A DNA stretch of 64,000 nt, from NCBI GenBank assembly GCA_025084515.1, contig JAJAGP010000365.1:389712-453711 (forward strand), given 5' to 3'. The notes beneath the pieces are model-generated. The model searched no databases. It was given only the letters and a program-made list of their open reading frames with translations, and was not told where the DNA came from. This document shows positions 13,501 to 28,262 of the stretch, in pieces (positions within the stretch are counted from its first letter, which is position 1; each line of letters starts with the position of its first letter). The stretch comes from Ancistrus triradiatus (lineage: Eukaryota > Chordata > Actinopteri > Siluriformes > Loricariidae). Position numbers and translations under genes: made by a program.

Positions 13501-16500
13501 ACTCATCAGTTCATGATACATTTAAGTTGTGATTTTATCAGAACTTATCTCCTTCGTAAATCAGGAAGCACCTGTACAATACAACTCCATTAATGCATGT
13601 AATGCCTTATACAGTGTGGATTTTTTGGGGGAGGGGTGTGGAACTGATTCATTCAATTTACATTATTCCTTATGGGAAAAATGTGCTTGGTAATTGTTGT
13701 TTTCAGTTCTGGAACAAATTAACGACGAGAAATACCACTGTATGGCTTCCCTTAACTTTCATTTCTGCGTGGCTTGGATTCCACAACATTCATTTGAGAC
13801 TCTGTTCCGTGTTGATATGATTGTACTTTAGCAGTCTGTATATGTGTATATATATATGTGCATTGTATAAAACGCTGAGGCTGTTTTGTTGTGATCTGTT
13901 CTCCTACCCTGAGACTTGGCGGCTGATGGGTTGTGGGAGAACAAGTAAACCCTCAGGTACATGCAGGGGCAATTTGCGCACTGGACTGGCACCTCCACTG
14001 CCCCCTCCTTCCCCTACACCACCACCTCCACTAGAGATGCGCTGTCTCCCTGGCAAAGATGCACTGTCACTGTTCACCCGCATGCTGTAATGTGAAAAAG
14101 AAAAAAAAAAAGATCAGGCCATTTACGGTTATATTTCAAATCTTAATAGCAGCAGTTAGCTTATCTGTAGTTAGTCGTTTGTTTGTGATACCGAGTGCTG
14201 TGTTCAGCCATCTGCTGATCATCGGCCAAGTTCCCAGTGCTGCCACCACGGGTCTCCTTCTTCCCCTGCTTTCGTTCTGCTCTGAAATGAAAGAATACAC
14301 AGGAAATGAGTTGGAAATAGATCAAGAAATATTAATTCAGTTTAGAAGAGTAGATTATGTTATTTTGGATTAATGAAATAAAATAAAAATGATGAAAGTA
14401 TGTTATATTTTGCACATATTTTGCTTAAATGTACAAAGTAGCACAAACTGTTGGCTCGGCCTACCAGGGGGATGCAAGAAAGTTGCTGGTGGTGGGATAA
14501 GCGGGATAAGTTTAACCAAGCCAAACACTGTTCAGTATTCAGTCTGTTCACTCTGATGGCACGTGTTTAATAAAACCTTTTGCACCAGAGGCTACACTGT
14601 TATGTGTGTCACTACAACAGCTAATGAATCTGGCAAGGTAAGATATGGGTTGAGTAGGTTAATAGCCTTAATAATAAGACTTGATGTTTTGTTAGAATTT
14701 TTTATTTAATTTACTTTCATGAATAGTGATTTACTTTGCATTGCCTATGTGCAAAAGTAGAAAATATGTTACAGTCTGTGTTGTGCATAGACACTTTATG
14801 GACACAAGCAGAAATGTGAAACAGAAAAGTTTGTACTCTGCTTCACACTACAAGCACCATGCCCGCTTCTCCCACATATACCTACAACTATGACTATGAT
14901 ATCCTACTAGTAGTGCCATGCTGGATTTACCTACTTAAAGGTTTAAAGTGTTTAAGGTGATATTACATTGCCTATTCTGGAAACTGGTGTTTATTCAAGT
15001 GGACTCATACCCTCTTGGTTGCGTGCAGCCAGCGAGGTATGCTGTATGATTTATGTATGTGTGATTGTTAATGTGTGCTTGTAACTGAAGAACCACGGTG
15101 TTGTGTATTTCCTTTGCATATCCTTTATATTTACATTAAAGTAGCAAAAAAAACTATGACAATGTCAATGTCCATTCAAATGACCATTTTGATAAATGAC
15201 CCATTTCACAGAACGCAATGCACACCTTGAATTGAATGGTGCACACCTGTATACGAATTAAAACCTACAAAATTTGTGGGACTGTGGTAGCCTAGCGGTT
15301 AAGATACTGGACTATGGATCAGAAGGTCCAGGGTTCAAATCCCACCCGGATTTGCTTGGATTGTAAGACTGTATCAATTGTTAGTCGCTCTGGATAAGGG
15401 CGTCTGCTAAATGATGTAAATGTAAATTTTTGGCTGCTTTGTGTGATTCGTGAAGGGTAATGATAGCATGATTTATCTGGGCAATGATAGAAATACACCT
15501 GCTGTACCACGGCTCTCTCAAACCAAAGATTAAATACCACTGTGGAAATTAAAAATAGCTGTAAATTCTCACCCCTCAGGCACACTGATGTATTTATGCG
15601 GGATTAGGCCTTTAACTCCTCCCATTTCTCCTCTCCACCAATCAGCAGAAGCCTTGCTGTGCAGTACGACATGGTCCCCCTGCTTGAATGACAGCTCGGC
15701 TGGAGAGCGTGCAACATAATCAAACATAGCCACTGCATCCCATTCTGCACAACCAATCACACATGCACACAGAAGACAAGAAGCCCGACACAACCCAGAG
15801 CATGGCATATGGCCGCAACAGACATGATGGAGCATGTCGCACATGAAACATAGAACATGGAAAAGGCAAAACAACACAGAAATCACCAAAAAATACACAC
15901 AAACAAAGAAATTAGAATTTATGACCAAACGCACAAGATTTACTGTATCTAATAGTACAGTGGTAACTCGGTTCTTTTGCTCGGTACTCAGTGCATTGCT
16001 TAAACTTGCATGAGTGGGCAAAACCCGAATCATGATTCATCATTCCCGATTTATGATTCAGTACGCATTGATTCAGTGATTCATATTCACAATAGCTGTT
16101 GCTTACTGCATAGTTTCCGTTGTGTTTGTTGTGTTTTTCTTTATTTTTATGTCTTACATGGTTATTGATTACAGCCAACCGAAAGGAACCGAGTCCTCCA
16201 GTATACAGGCCGCAGTTAGCATTAGCAGCTCACCAATAGGGTTCAACCACTAGAGTAAGTGCTTTGCTTTTACTTTTCACTTTCAATCCATTACTCACTA
16301 AATCACATGAGATATTTCAACACTTATTATACAATAAGCTTTATGTTAAAGATTGTGGCCAAATATAGGTTAACGTAAATTTTTTAATTAAGCTCGGCTG
16401 TTTATAAGACTTTAAAAGTTGGCTCTGCTATGATACAATATAGACTATATTAAACTCACATGATACATTTAATTTATGATGGATTTGTTGGAACATATCC

Positions 16501-19500
16501 CCTTCGTAAATCAGGGAGCACCTGTACAATACAACTCCATTAATGCATATAATGCCTTATATAGTGTGGATTGTCTGGGGCTCTGGAACGTATTAAAAAA
16601 ATTTACATTCATTATGGGACAAAATTTTCTCGCTACTTGTTGTTTTCTGTTCACAACAAGCACCTTCTGCAACAGATTAACAACAGGAACCGAGGTATCA
16701 CTGTACTTGGATCTACAGTTCATCTAAAATCTTGATAAGTGTAATTTTTCTCACCATCCTCACTTGGAAGATGTTCGGTCTCTCCCTCAGCCTCCTCTAT
16801 GATGGGTTCACTATAGACACAAAGACAGATTTGACAATGTTAATCAAGGAAATAGTTTACAATTATCATCAGAGGTTAAAGCAGCCAGTGAAGAGTCCCA
16901 CCAGTATTCCTGCTCCAGGGTCATGCATTTCTCATAGACGGGGCCGGGGAGCTCAGCGGGACCAGGGTAGATGCTCTCATGGTGGAGGATCATGGTCTTG
17001 ACCAGGGCATTGATCTGTGGCTGCAAAGTAACTGCATCACCTGACTCGGCTCCACCTCTCAGCAGACTGGGCCCAAAGCACACGGCTAGGTTGTAAGGCT
17101 GCATCATGTTTTCATCGCTGTACTGAGAGACACTGCACACAGACACACACACAGACACAAACAAATTTACTGTGTATACTTTCGTCGCAGAGTTCCTCAA
17201 ACAAATACACAAAGCAGTAACAGCACATATCCTGTAGGGGTGTGCGATATGTGTTGTTGTTTTAACAACGTGTGAGCTGACATTATAGAGTATGTCAGTC
17301 ACTTTGCAAAAAAAATAAATAAATAAAAGTCAAAAATGCCCTGTGAGTTCACACATTCACTGCGTCATGTAGCCAGGTAGGATAGACTACTGCGCATGTA
17401 GCGTTTTAGCACCACAAATCAATGCAGCGTTCTAGCTAAGCACACAACTGAAGTTAAAAATGTGTGAACAATCTGCGCTAGAAGACAAAATACAGACCCC
17501 ACCAGCCTCACAGTCTACGTCATTGGAGGTGGAACACATCAAATTCGGTTCTCGACGCATTTTGATCAGCAAACTTGTATGAATCAAGCTGCGTGACTCA
17601 TTTCAGCCAAAACTCCATTCACGATTCATGATTCACAATTCAGTACAGAGTGATTCAGTCTCACAATAGCTCTTTCCCAGTGAAGTTCTGCGCTGTGTAT
17701 ATCGTACATCTACAGTAAAGTATCCTTAGTGCAATAAGTCTCCACTAACCTAAAAAGGACATTGTAATCAATCTTGCTCTTTGTCTGTTAGTTGTAGATT
17801 GGGTGGGGGATCCCCTTTTTAATGAACAGCATCTCATTTACCACATGTACCCACCAGATTAGCTCATATGTTCTCAGTTTGTCTTACAGCTGTTTCTTCT
17901 AGGGTTAAACGATACAATACAGAACAAACAACCATTCTAAGAAGCCACTTAGAACACCCTCTACTTCAATGGATATTCATGACAGGAACAAGGTTACATC
18001 AATGCTAGTCAGACACATTCATTCTGGGCCAATTTAGAGCAACCAGTCAACCCAACGCATGTCTTTGCTGTAAAAGTCCGAGTTTCTTTTTTTCCTCAAG
18101 CAGACTGACGGGCTTAAAAGATTAAATATGATAAGCAAATTTTTCATCTCGTCAAGAGCATCCTCACATTTCTATGTTATTCTTGTTGTTTTTGTGCTTG
18201 CGGTGCCCTAGACATGTTCTTTTATTACTAGCAATATCTTTCACAATTGTATTAATTGATTATACTGCAAGGCCGAGTTCATGACCTATAACATGATTAC
18301 TTTGGTCCACAATCATATTTCTTTACTATTCTCATTTGATACATCATGTCTAACTTCATGGCTAATTTCACTTTTTCCTGTGCTTGCTAATTTGCAACTC
18401 ATAGCTGCAAATGATCACAACAAATTAATAAATTCTGTTTAAAACCATGAAGACTGTAAGTACTGAAGGTAACGTTGCACCCTGGAGAAAACACTCCAGT
18501 AGGACCTTGTATAAACTTTACCCCCCTTGAAAGTAAATCTGTTTTCAGATTTTTTGAATGCAAGAAGGTGCAGATTTATGTAAACAGGTAAATGTCTTTG
18601 CAGGGCTATATTAGAGGGTTGCCAAAACATTTGAGACATTTGCTTCCTCGATAGCTGACGTTTGTAATAGAGACTGATGTGTTTAGAGTCACTTGGATAA
18701 AGTGTTTAGAGACTTTTTTTGTGCAAGTTATTCGTGTTTGTGTGCATGACTTTCCGCTACTTATTTGTAACAAGCTGTAAATGTTAAGTATATCTGCCTG
18801 TCCTATTGTAAATACTAGCCGATTCATTTTTATAATTGACCGCCCGATTCCAAATTTCTTTCTGTCAAATAATAATAAATGACAGCACACAGAAGCAATT
18901 GGCAAAGAAATATAGCAGGAGCTGTTGGCTTGTACCGGACTCTATTCTCTCACTAGCTTTAGCTTTGTGGTGTTGGCCACAAAATATCACTCCCTGCAAA
19001 CTTGCTCAAATTGTACATTATTACCCGTCTTTTACTAGTTATTGCATTGCTACAAGCACAAACAAACACTCTGAAATGCAACTAGGGGTGGGCAATATGA
19101 CTATATTTTATCGTATCATGATGAATTTTGTTATCGTGATAGACAGTATGCTTTTCTGAGGATATCAAGGATATTGTCAGTGCTTAAAGAATCAACTGCA
19201 TGTTTCATTATAAAGAGCGTAATGAGTTCTACGTATTTGGATGAAGTCAAATTTTGAATAAAAATCACTTTACAAAGTATGGGATAATATATGAATGGTA
19301 GATTTTAAGAATCTGTCGCTACTGATGCATTTTGTCTGTGATCACATGTATCGTGATAAATATTGTGTAGCATGAAAATGTCTTAAAATATTGTGTTATA
19401 ATATTTTTACCATATCGCCCACACCTAAAATGCAAGTTTTATACACCAACCAAAACAGCAAATCATACATCACTACTGCAAATGACTGAATGCATTAAAT

Positions 19501-22500
19501 GGTACAACACCATTAAAACATGCGCCATGTTTTCAGCAGTACCTTTTATGTATCGTTTGGATGCAGTTTTCTTGTGAAAATACCCTTTATATTTACTTTA
19601 CAGCAGTTTAAAAAGACTATGGTTATGTCTGGTCATTATCGATTTCAGTCAATCTCCTGTTCCACCGAACATAATGTGGTTGTTAATCGGTACATACCTG
19701 TCTATGCAAACAAATAAAAACAGAGCTTTGTACAGTCATGTCGAAAAAGCAGCTGTGAGTGATGAGAGAAGGTCTGCACTACTCACTGATGGAGGAAAGC
19801 AAAAAGATAGCGCATCACTATGATGAGGGGTCTGGGAAAGGACGAGATGACTGTCCTTATCTGAGATGCTCTCTCCACTGTGTTCTCAATCTCTGTTAAT
19901 GAGACACGGAGAGAAGGATTAGAGCGTACAAACAAAAACGATCACATAGCGTGAGTCAGACATTAGAGAAGCACTCTCAGAAGACAATCAATAAAGTAAA
20001 ATGTTCTAATGATGCTCCATCAACTGATAAAATTAGTAGCACAAAATAGTGCATTAGGCCGCACGCAAAAAGCATATGAAAATGATCTTACGGACACACT
20101 CCATGAGTTCGCTGAAGTTCTCCTCAGGGAACAGAGGTTTCTCCAGGTCTCTGAAATACAGTTTTAGAACTCCTGCTACTGAATCGATATCACACTCACT
20201 GTCTGTCAGTGGATCCTCCCCTGTGAGAAAGATGCATTATGTTAACACTGTACATATTGTGTGTACACAAAGGTCTACTAACAGGCAAAATATTAAAGTC
20301 CTCCTTATGCACTCTCCCAGGCTTAAATAATAATTAAATAAATAAATATCTACAAATAAAAAATGGGCCAAAAGGGGAAAACATTAAGAAACAGCAAGAA
20401 ACTCATTAGCAAGAAACATAGTATGGATTAGCATTCCCCTTTGATTTCTTTAAAAGTGGGTAAATCTGCAATTTCAATATTATTCCACTCAGCGCTAATG
20501 GCTAAAAACCCTTGATGAATAGTTGAAAACCATTTTCTGCCTAGCTTGAGTTTAATATGAGACCAAATATTTTCTATAGGATCGAAATCTGGACTCTGAC
20601 CCTAATACTCCCTCTCCTCCTCCTGCTGAGGATGCCATGCCACCAAAACAGTTATGTGCTGGATCATGTGACTCACTGTGACTCTGTTTACTGGACTAAA
20701 TAATGCCCGAGAGACTCGTTTGTATTCTCTAATTTATTATTATTATACTATTGTATTATATTCTGTAAAATGAAATTCTCTTTTATTATATTATCCATAA
20801 TATAGTCTTCTCCCTTTAATGTATTATAATTCTGTTTATATTACATTTTATTTCTTACAGTGGTGCTTGAAAGTTTGTGAACCCTTTAGAATTTTCTATA
20901 TTTTTGCACAAATATGACCTAAAACATCATCAGATTTTCACACAAGTCCGAAAAGTAGATTAAAAATACCCCAGTTAAACAAATGAGACAAAAGATTCTA
21001 CATGGTCATTTATTTATTGAGGAAAATGATCCAATATTACATATTCGTGAGTGGCAAAGTATGTGAACCTCTAGGATTAGCAGTTAATTTTAAGGTGAAA
21101 TTAGAGTCAGGTGTTTTCAATCAGTGGGATGACAATCAGGTGTGAGTGGGCACCCTGCTTTATTTAAAGAACAGGGATCTATCAAAGTCTGCTCTTCACA
21201 ACACGTTTGCGGAAGTGTATCATGGTACAAACAGATTGTGTACAAATGGAGCAAATTCACGACCATTGTTACCCTCCCCAGGAGTGGTTGACCAACAAAG
21301 ATGCAAGCGTGTAATAGTTGGCAAGGTCACAAAGGACCCCAAGGTATCTTCTAAGCAACTGAAGTCCTCTCTCACATTGGCTAATGTTAATGTTCATGAA
21401 TCCACCATCAGAAGAACACTGAACAACAATGGTGTGCATGGCAGGGTTGCATGGAGAAAGCCACTGCTCTCCAAAAGAACATTGCTGCTTGTCTGCAGTT
21501 TGCTAAAGATCACGTGGACAAGTCAGAAGGCTATTGGAAGAATGTTTTGTGGATGGATGAGACCAAAATAGAACTTTTTGGTTTAAAACAAAAGCGTTAT
21601 GTTTGGAGAAAGGAAAACACTGCATTCCAGCACAAGAACCTTATCCCATCTGTGAAACATGGTGGTGGTAGTATCATGGTTTGAGCCTGTTTTGCTGCAT
21701 CTCGCCAGGACGGCTTGCCATCATTGATGGAACAATGAATTCTGAATTATATCAGAGAATTCTAAAGGAAAATGTCAGGACATCTGTCCATGAACTGAAT
21801 CTCAAGAGAAGGTGGGTCATGCAGCAAGACAATGACCCTAAGCACACAAGTCGTTCTACCAAAGAATGGTTAAAGAAGAATAAAGTTCATGTTTTGGAAT
21901 GGCCAAGTCAAAGTCCTGACCTATAATCGTAATGTTGTGGAAGGACCTGAAGCGAGCAGTTAATGTGAGGAAACGCACCAACATCCCAGAGTTGAAGCTG
22001 TTTTGTATGGAGGAATGGGCTAAAATTCCTCCAAGCCGGTGTGCAGGACTGATCAACAGTTACAGAAATGTTTAGTTGCAGTTATTGCTGCCAAGGGGTC
22101 ACACCAGATACTGAAGGCAAAGGTTCACATACTTTTGCAACTCACTAATGTGTAATATTGGATCATTTTTCTCAATATATAAATGACCACAGTGCTTTGG
22201 ACTTCTTGATACTTGAAGGAAAAAGTACAACTCAAAAGACACTACATTTCAAAGTTCAAAACTTTTGTGCATGTTTTTCATAACAGCGTGCACAGTGCTT
22301 AGTTGTTGTACACCAGTAGATTTGTATGAATTAGCTAGCGATTAGCACCAGCTTAACATCTTTTAACAACAACCTTTATTGTAACTGAACTGTTCACGCT
22401 GTAGCTAATTAAAGTGCTAATTCACATAGCCACACTCACACTCCGCAGATGTTTCCGTTTTAGTATGTTAAAAACATGTGAAATGTTAAAGAATTAAAAC

Positions 22501-25500
22501 AACAACACCTAAACTGACAATGAATCAGCAGAAATCAGTTATTCTGTGAGCTCTATAAACACACCAGTTATAGGAGCTACCAGGACACACACTTGGTGTT
22601 GTCCATTGATGGTGCAGTTGCAAATTGCTAGCGCACCACTCCAGAAACATGAGTTTGAGTCCACTAATGCCTTCATTATCATTAATAATTTATGTAGTGT
22701 AGCTTGGTTATTTTGTTGCTGTCCTGTAATTCTGTCACAGTAAACAAAGATGGAAAATTCTACATCATGTAAAATTAAATAAGAAAATTAAAATAATTTG
22801 GGAATTTCACAGGACTCTGGATGTGACATCCAGTTACGTAAGGTAAGTTTGAAAGGAGGATGGGATCCTTTTTGAGGCTTGGTCCTCCCAAGAGTTCTTT
22901 AGTGACATTTAGTGAGTTTTTCCTTGTCACTGTCACCATAGGTTTGCTCAATTTGGGATTGGCCTTATAATTTAGAATATAATCTAAAATTGTAAACCTG
23001 CTTTGATACAGTGCTCCAGTGTACAAAGTGGTATAGAAATAAATCTGACTTGACTTAAAACTTTCTCATTTACCCCAAAACCCTTTCAGTGACAGTGCTA
23101 ATGTTGCATAAAATTAACAATTACAATTTAATCACATACAAACGGAAATTCTACGCAGGGGTGTCCAACCTCTTTCACAAAGCTCTAGTGGCTTTAGGTT
23201 TCTATCCCAAAAGATTAGACCCCAGTTGTGATGACCATACAGCATGTGTGCTTACTGAAAAGTATCAAAGCTTTGGGAAAGTATTACACATTCATTCTCA
23301 CCTCTTTCGAAAGCATCTCTAATATGATTGACTTCGCTCTGAGAGCCTGGCACTCTGAATATGCCCTGGTGATGCAGACCTGAAAATAAACACATTTAAA
23401 TTGCAAACAGATTATTCATCGAATTTAGAAATGCACTGCCATTTCCACAGCATGAGTCATAGCGGGCTGACACGCAGACTCACCATGGAGGTTGATGAAG
23501 CGTATGCAGCTTTCCACCACTAAGGGGATCTGCTGGCCAGAGCTCTAAAAGAAGAACCAGAACAGAAGACAACAGTGTGGTCATTATAACAAAAAGGCTG
23601 AATGAGAAGCTGAGTGGGTAAAGAACTGAGCATGCATAACTACAGCAATGCACTTAGTTTGCTTTTGAAACAGATACGGTTCAAATTAGGGAGAAGAAAG
23701 TGTTGTCCCAGTTTACATAGTGTGTGTAGGTTGTGAGGGAATCTGCCAGAGAAAGCAATACCTGAGTTCTAGACATACGCCTCCTTCTTCTTTAGTGGCA
23801 GCCAGAAACACAGATTTGGGGAAAATCAAACGAGAGAGAAGGAAGGAAGAAAGAAAGAGAAAATGCAGCATGGGCAGAAGAAGGTGTGAGATTTACAAAG
23901 CAAATGTAAAAGACAAAAAGACACAGAAATTGAAAGCAGGTAGAAGGGGACAGGGAAAGAAAAAAGCAGAATCAAGAGGTCAAATGAAAAGCAATTAGTG
24001 CAAGGCTTCATTTTGCTCATTGAAATTCAGCAGGTGGCAGCCATTTAAATGCATTTACACAAAGGAACAGGACATCAGAGCTTAAAAACTTGCAGTATTA
24101 CACTGTCAGCATGGCTTGGGGCAAACTCTGTCCAATTTTCCACGTTAATCCAATTTCCAGCTACTTAGGCTGAAATGTGTGCGTTTTTGAATCAAGGCGC
24201 TGCCTACGCTGATAACTCACTTAAAAGAGAAAATGCATCGGAGCAGCTCTGCGGTCCTGACTGGGTTACTCAACACAATGTGGTGTAAAAAGAGGGCATG
24301 TCCAATCGATTAGTGTCCACTTAAGAGGAAAACCAGGGCTAAATGGGAGTAAAGCAGATATGAAGGCAGCCGTTCTCTGATTCTTAACGTTGAGTAATTA
24401 AGAGAGAGGAAGAGCGATACAAGGAGGGTTGTGTAACAAAAACTCTGCTGATGAAGTAAGGCCAGATGGCAAGCTGCACCCAGCTGAGGTGAGCCCATGT
24501 CACAGGCACCTAGAAACCATCGCACACTGTGCCATGCTAGGACGAAAGAGAAAAGCTTCCATGGACAGAAAGACAGAGTGAATCAGAGAGAGGCATGTGC
24601 TGTGTTTCGCTTCATTTCACATAGCAAAGGAAGCCCTGAAAGATTTCACAGTCCCAGGCAGAGATCTTTAGCAAATTAAAATGGCATCTGTGCAAAAACA
24701 GTTTATATTAAGGAACCAAGCGTCTAAGGATCTGGAGATTTCCGAAGGCAAGTACTACAGCTATGCAAAATCAAAGCAAACAGTGCTATCAAGAACATGG
24801 TTTCAAATGAACACATTAAGGAGGGACTCAAAGAGGCACTGATGTTCCAGGACAGCAATTTGTACTCTAGCAACACAGCATGGCACAGTATAAGCAAGGA
24901 CACCGAGTTGCATAATAATGACAGTAATGAGTGTACTGTGGTTTTACGCTTTTCTACAGAGCAGCACAGGAAGCATGGTATTCTAGTCAAGATAAGGGAT
25001 GTTCGTGATTATCTGAATATTTAACTATGCAGTGTAAACCTAGTATAGGTGTACTTAATCTGGTATTCGATTAGAGCCCGTTGGATATAAGGTTATGAAT
25101 ACTGACAGTAATTAGGCAGAAAAAGTATTACCAATATCTCTGGAAACCTGCATTAATGTATTACATGCCAGTAACAACAGCCAAACTCTGTGCAGCTAGA
25201 TGCACTCACCAATCACTTTATTAGGTACACCTCCTGATTGCTACACTCATTGTCCATTTTATCAGCTCCACGTACCATACAAATTCACTTTGTAGTTCTG
25301 CAATTAGAGATTGTAGTCCATCTGTTTATCTACTTACTTTGTTAGTCCTCTTTACTCTGTTCTCTAATGGTCAGGACCCCAACAGATCAGGTACTATTTG
25401 AGTGGTGGATCGTTCTCAGCACTGCAGTGATGCTGACGTGGTGGTGGTGGTGTGTTAATGTGCATTTTGTTCACAGTTGCTGCTGAAGTTTTTAAACAAT

Positions 25501-28192
25501 GTGTTCACTCATTGTGCACTCTATTAGACATCTACCATTTTGCCCCATCTTGTAGATGTAAAGTCTGAGACAGTAGCTCATCTGTTGTTGCACAGTTTGT
25601 GTTAGCCATCTTCTAAACCTTCATCAGTGCTCAACAAATACTTCCTGTCGGTTGCTGATGGCTGGACATTTTTGGTTGGTGGACTATTTTCAGTCCAGCT
25701 GTGACACAGAGGTGTTTAAAAACTCCAGCAGCACTGCTGTGTCTCACACCAGCACAACACACACACAACACACCACCACGTCAGTGTCACTGCAGTGCTG
25801 AGACTGATCCACCACCCAATTAATACCTGCTCTCAGGTGGTCATGTGAGGATCTTGGCCATTAGAGAATAGAGTAAAGGGGACTAAAGAATTATCTAGAG
25901 AAATAGATGGACTACAGTCTGTAATTGTAGAACTACAAAGTGCTGCTCTGTGGTAAGTGGAACAGATAAAATGGACAAGTGAAATGGACAGGAACATGGA
26001 CATGGAGGTGCACTCAAAGTGATCGGTGAGTGTAGAGGGTGCTATGATGCACTTCCATGTAAATAAGTATTCCAATGAATATGATATAAAGTAAGCCAGC
26101 TTTATAGATTTTGAAGACACATCTCTGCCAGCAGGTCCTTATATCCTTTGACTATCAGATACTTGGGCTGAGCTTACCCCAAAAAAATCATACTAAACAA
26201 CACATCAGTATACCGTTAGTTTTGCTAATACTCTTTGTAAACATTCAGTACTAATTGGTGTAAAGCTTACAAATTGGGATGCATCCCTGAATTTTTCGTG
26301 AATTTAAATGAACTTGCTGTCACACTCAGCTGGGTTTGTGGGAAGGGAGATAAAATCTGATATAATCTTGGTTTTTTTGGTAGGGTTGTCAGACGATTAA
26401 AATATTTAATGGTATTACAATTCGAATAGCAAAAATGCTTCAAGGAGAGATGTTACTTTTACGTTCATGCACATGTACACAAATACATAAACCTCACAGA
26501 AACACACTTGCATGGGCACAGTCGCAAATCCTTCTCCAGTTGTCCGTAAACAGAGGCATGAGGCATTTATGTATAAGCCTGTTTCCTAAAACAGCAGCCA
26601 CAGTATCATGGAACAAAACCATCATTACACATCGCTTCAGCTTTACACAACAGTGCACTCATGCAAAGACAAAGCACACTAGTTGGGCAGGAACTCTTTC
26701 AGCATAGATTACTACAGATGAGCACATGGAGAAATATGACTTAAAATGTTTAGAACAGCTGAGTGCACAAACTTAAAGAAAATAGTATGAAAAATAGTTG
26801 CACATCCTCATTTCACTATAATCATTTCAAATATGACTCATTATGATTCACATTTGTCATCTTAACAGTAAATAAAAGCTAATGCTAGCAAACACTTAAC
26901 CCTCCTAGTATGTTATGGGTCAATTTGACCCATTTCCATTTTTAAGTTCTCTGAAATACTGGTTACTCCCTCTTTTTCTCCATGAAATTCTGTTTGTAAC
27001 TTAGGCTCATAAATTTTCACACAAAGTCTGGTCAGACTGATGTGTTGTGGAAGGTCTGTATAATATTTCTGTACAAAGATATTTTGGGTCATTTTAACAC
27101 TGATGCTTTTATTTACAGGTTTCACAGACCAAAAATAAAAACATGTCTTTGATGTATATTAATGTTATGGCTGGTTCTGCTTGCCCTGAGCTTCCCCACA
27201 CATCTTTTTTTGTCAGTGAAGCAGCAGACACTGTCAGGTATAGATGCTAAAAATGAGTTGACTGACAGTCCAAGAACTTTTATCATAGATTGTGAACTGT
27301 GATACTGAAATGACAGTTTCTGAGACAGAAGATACTTCAGATGCAGAGGACAATATAGTTGAAGATCCAGATGAAGGAGTTTTTGGAAAGGATTCGGAGG
27401 ATATATCTGACATAGATTCGTCTCTGTTAGATAAAAACCAACAGAGCACAGCCACCATCAAGAAAAGCTGAGCCATGGAAATCTAAACATGGTAATGTAG
27501 AGTGGTCACCTTCCACAACAAAGCCAAGGCAGACTTTCAGATTCTAATGTCATCAAAATGGTTTCACGATTTGCTGTCACTCAAGTCTATCACATCCAAT
27601 CAACCTTTGAGCTCTTCATACCACAACCAACTAAGAAGATTATGCTGGACATTACCAATTTAGAAGGGAGGCATGTATTTCATGAAAACTGGAAGCCACT
27701 TGAATAATGGAATGAGGGCAAATTGCACCAATTTAGAATTTTCCTGGAGGAGCTTGGCAAAGCACTCATCACTCCAAAGATTCAGAGGCAAACCTGGCCA
27801 CCTCAATCCCCAGCAGCTGCAGCCATTGTCCAGATAATTCAAGCTGGCATATCCAGACCTGGAGCCAATCAACAAGCAATGAATTCAATGGGAACAGGTG
27901 ATGGCAAGAAGTGGAAAAGGTGCCAGGTCTGCCCCGTCAACAAGATTGTAAAACCAGCATCATGGTGCAGAAATTACTGTACATCTGCAGAAAGTGGGGG
28001 TATTATTTTGACAAAAAAGGGTTAAAGACTAAACTGAAATTAGTTTGGATTAAATTGTATTTTAAGAAAAAAAACAATTAAATTAAATAATTTGGAAATT
28101 GCTGCACTATGTTAATAACAGTGTTATCACAATGCTACAGTTTGCAAAGAAAATGTTATTAAATAGTTGTTAAAAAAAAAAAAAAAAAAATA

Positions 28193-28262
<70 letters not shown>

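Noticed and set aside
15277..15360. Possible functional tRNA gene
   Set aside because: A and B boxes are present but no proper cloverleaf or anticodon arm; it continues into the SINE tail shared with other copies.
15569..16033. 154-codon frame containing the SH3
   Set aside because: Only 15573-15744 is exon; the upstream part is intron read-through ending before a Tigger element.
16844..17302. 152-codon frame containing the end of RhoGAP
   Set aside because: Codons before 17132 and after 16902 are intronic; homology and phase set the exon edges.
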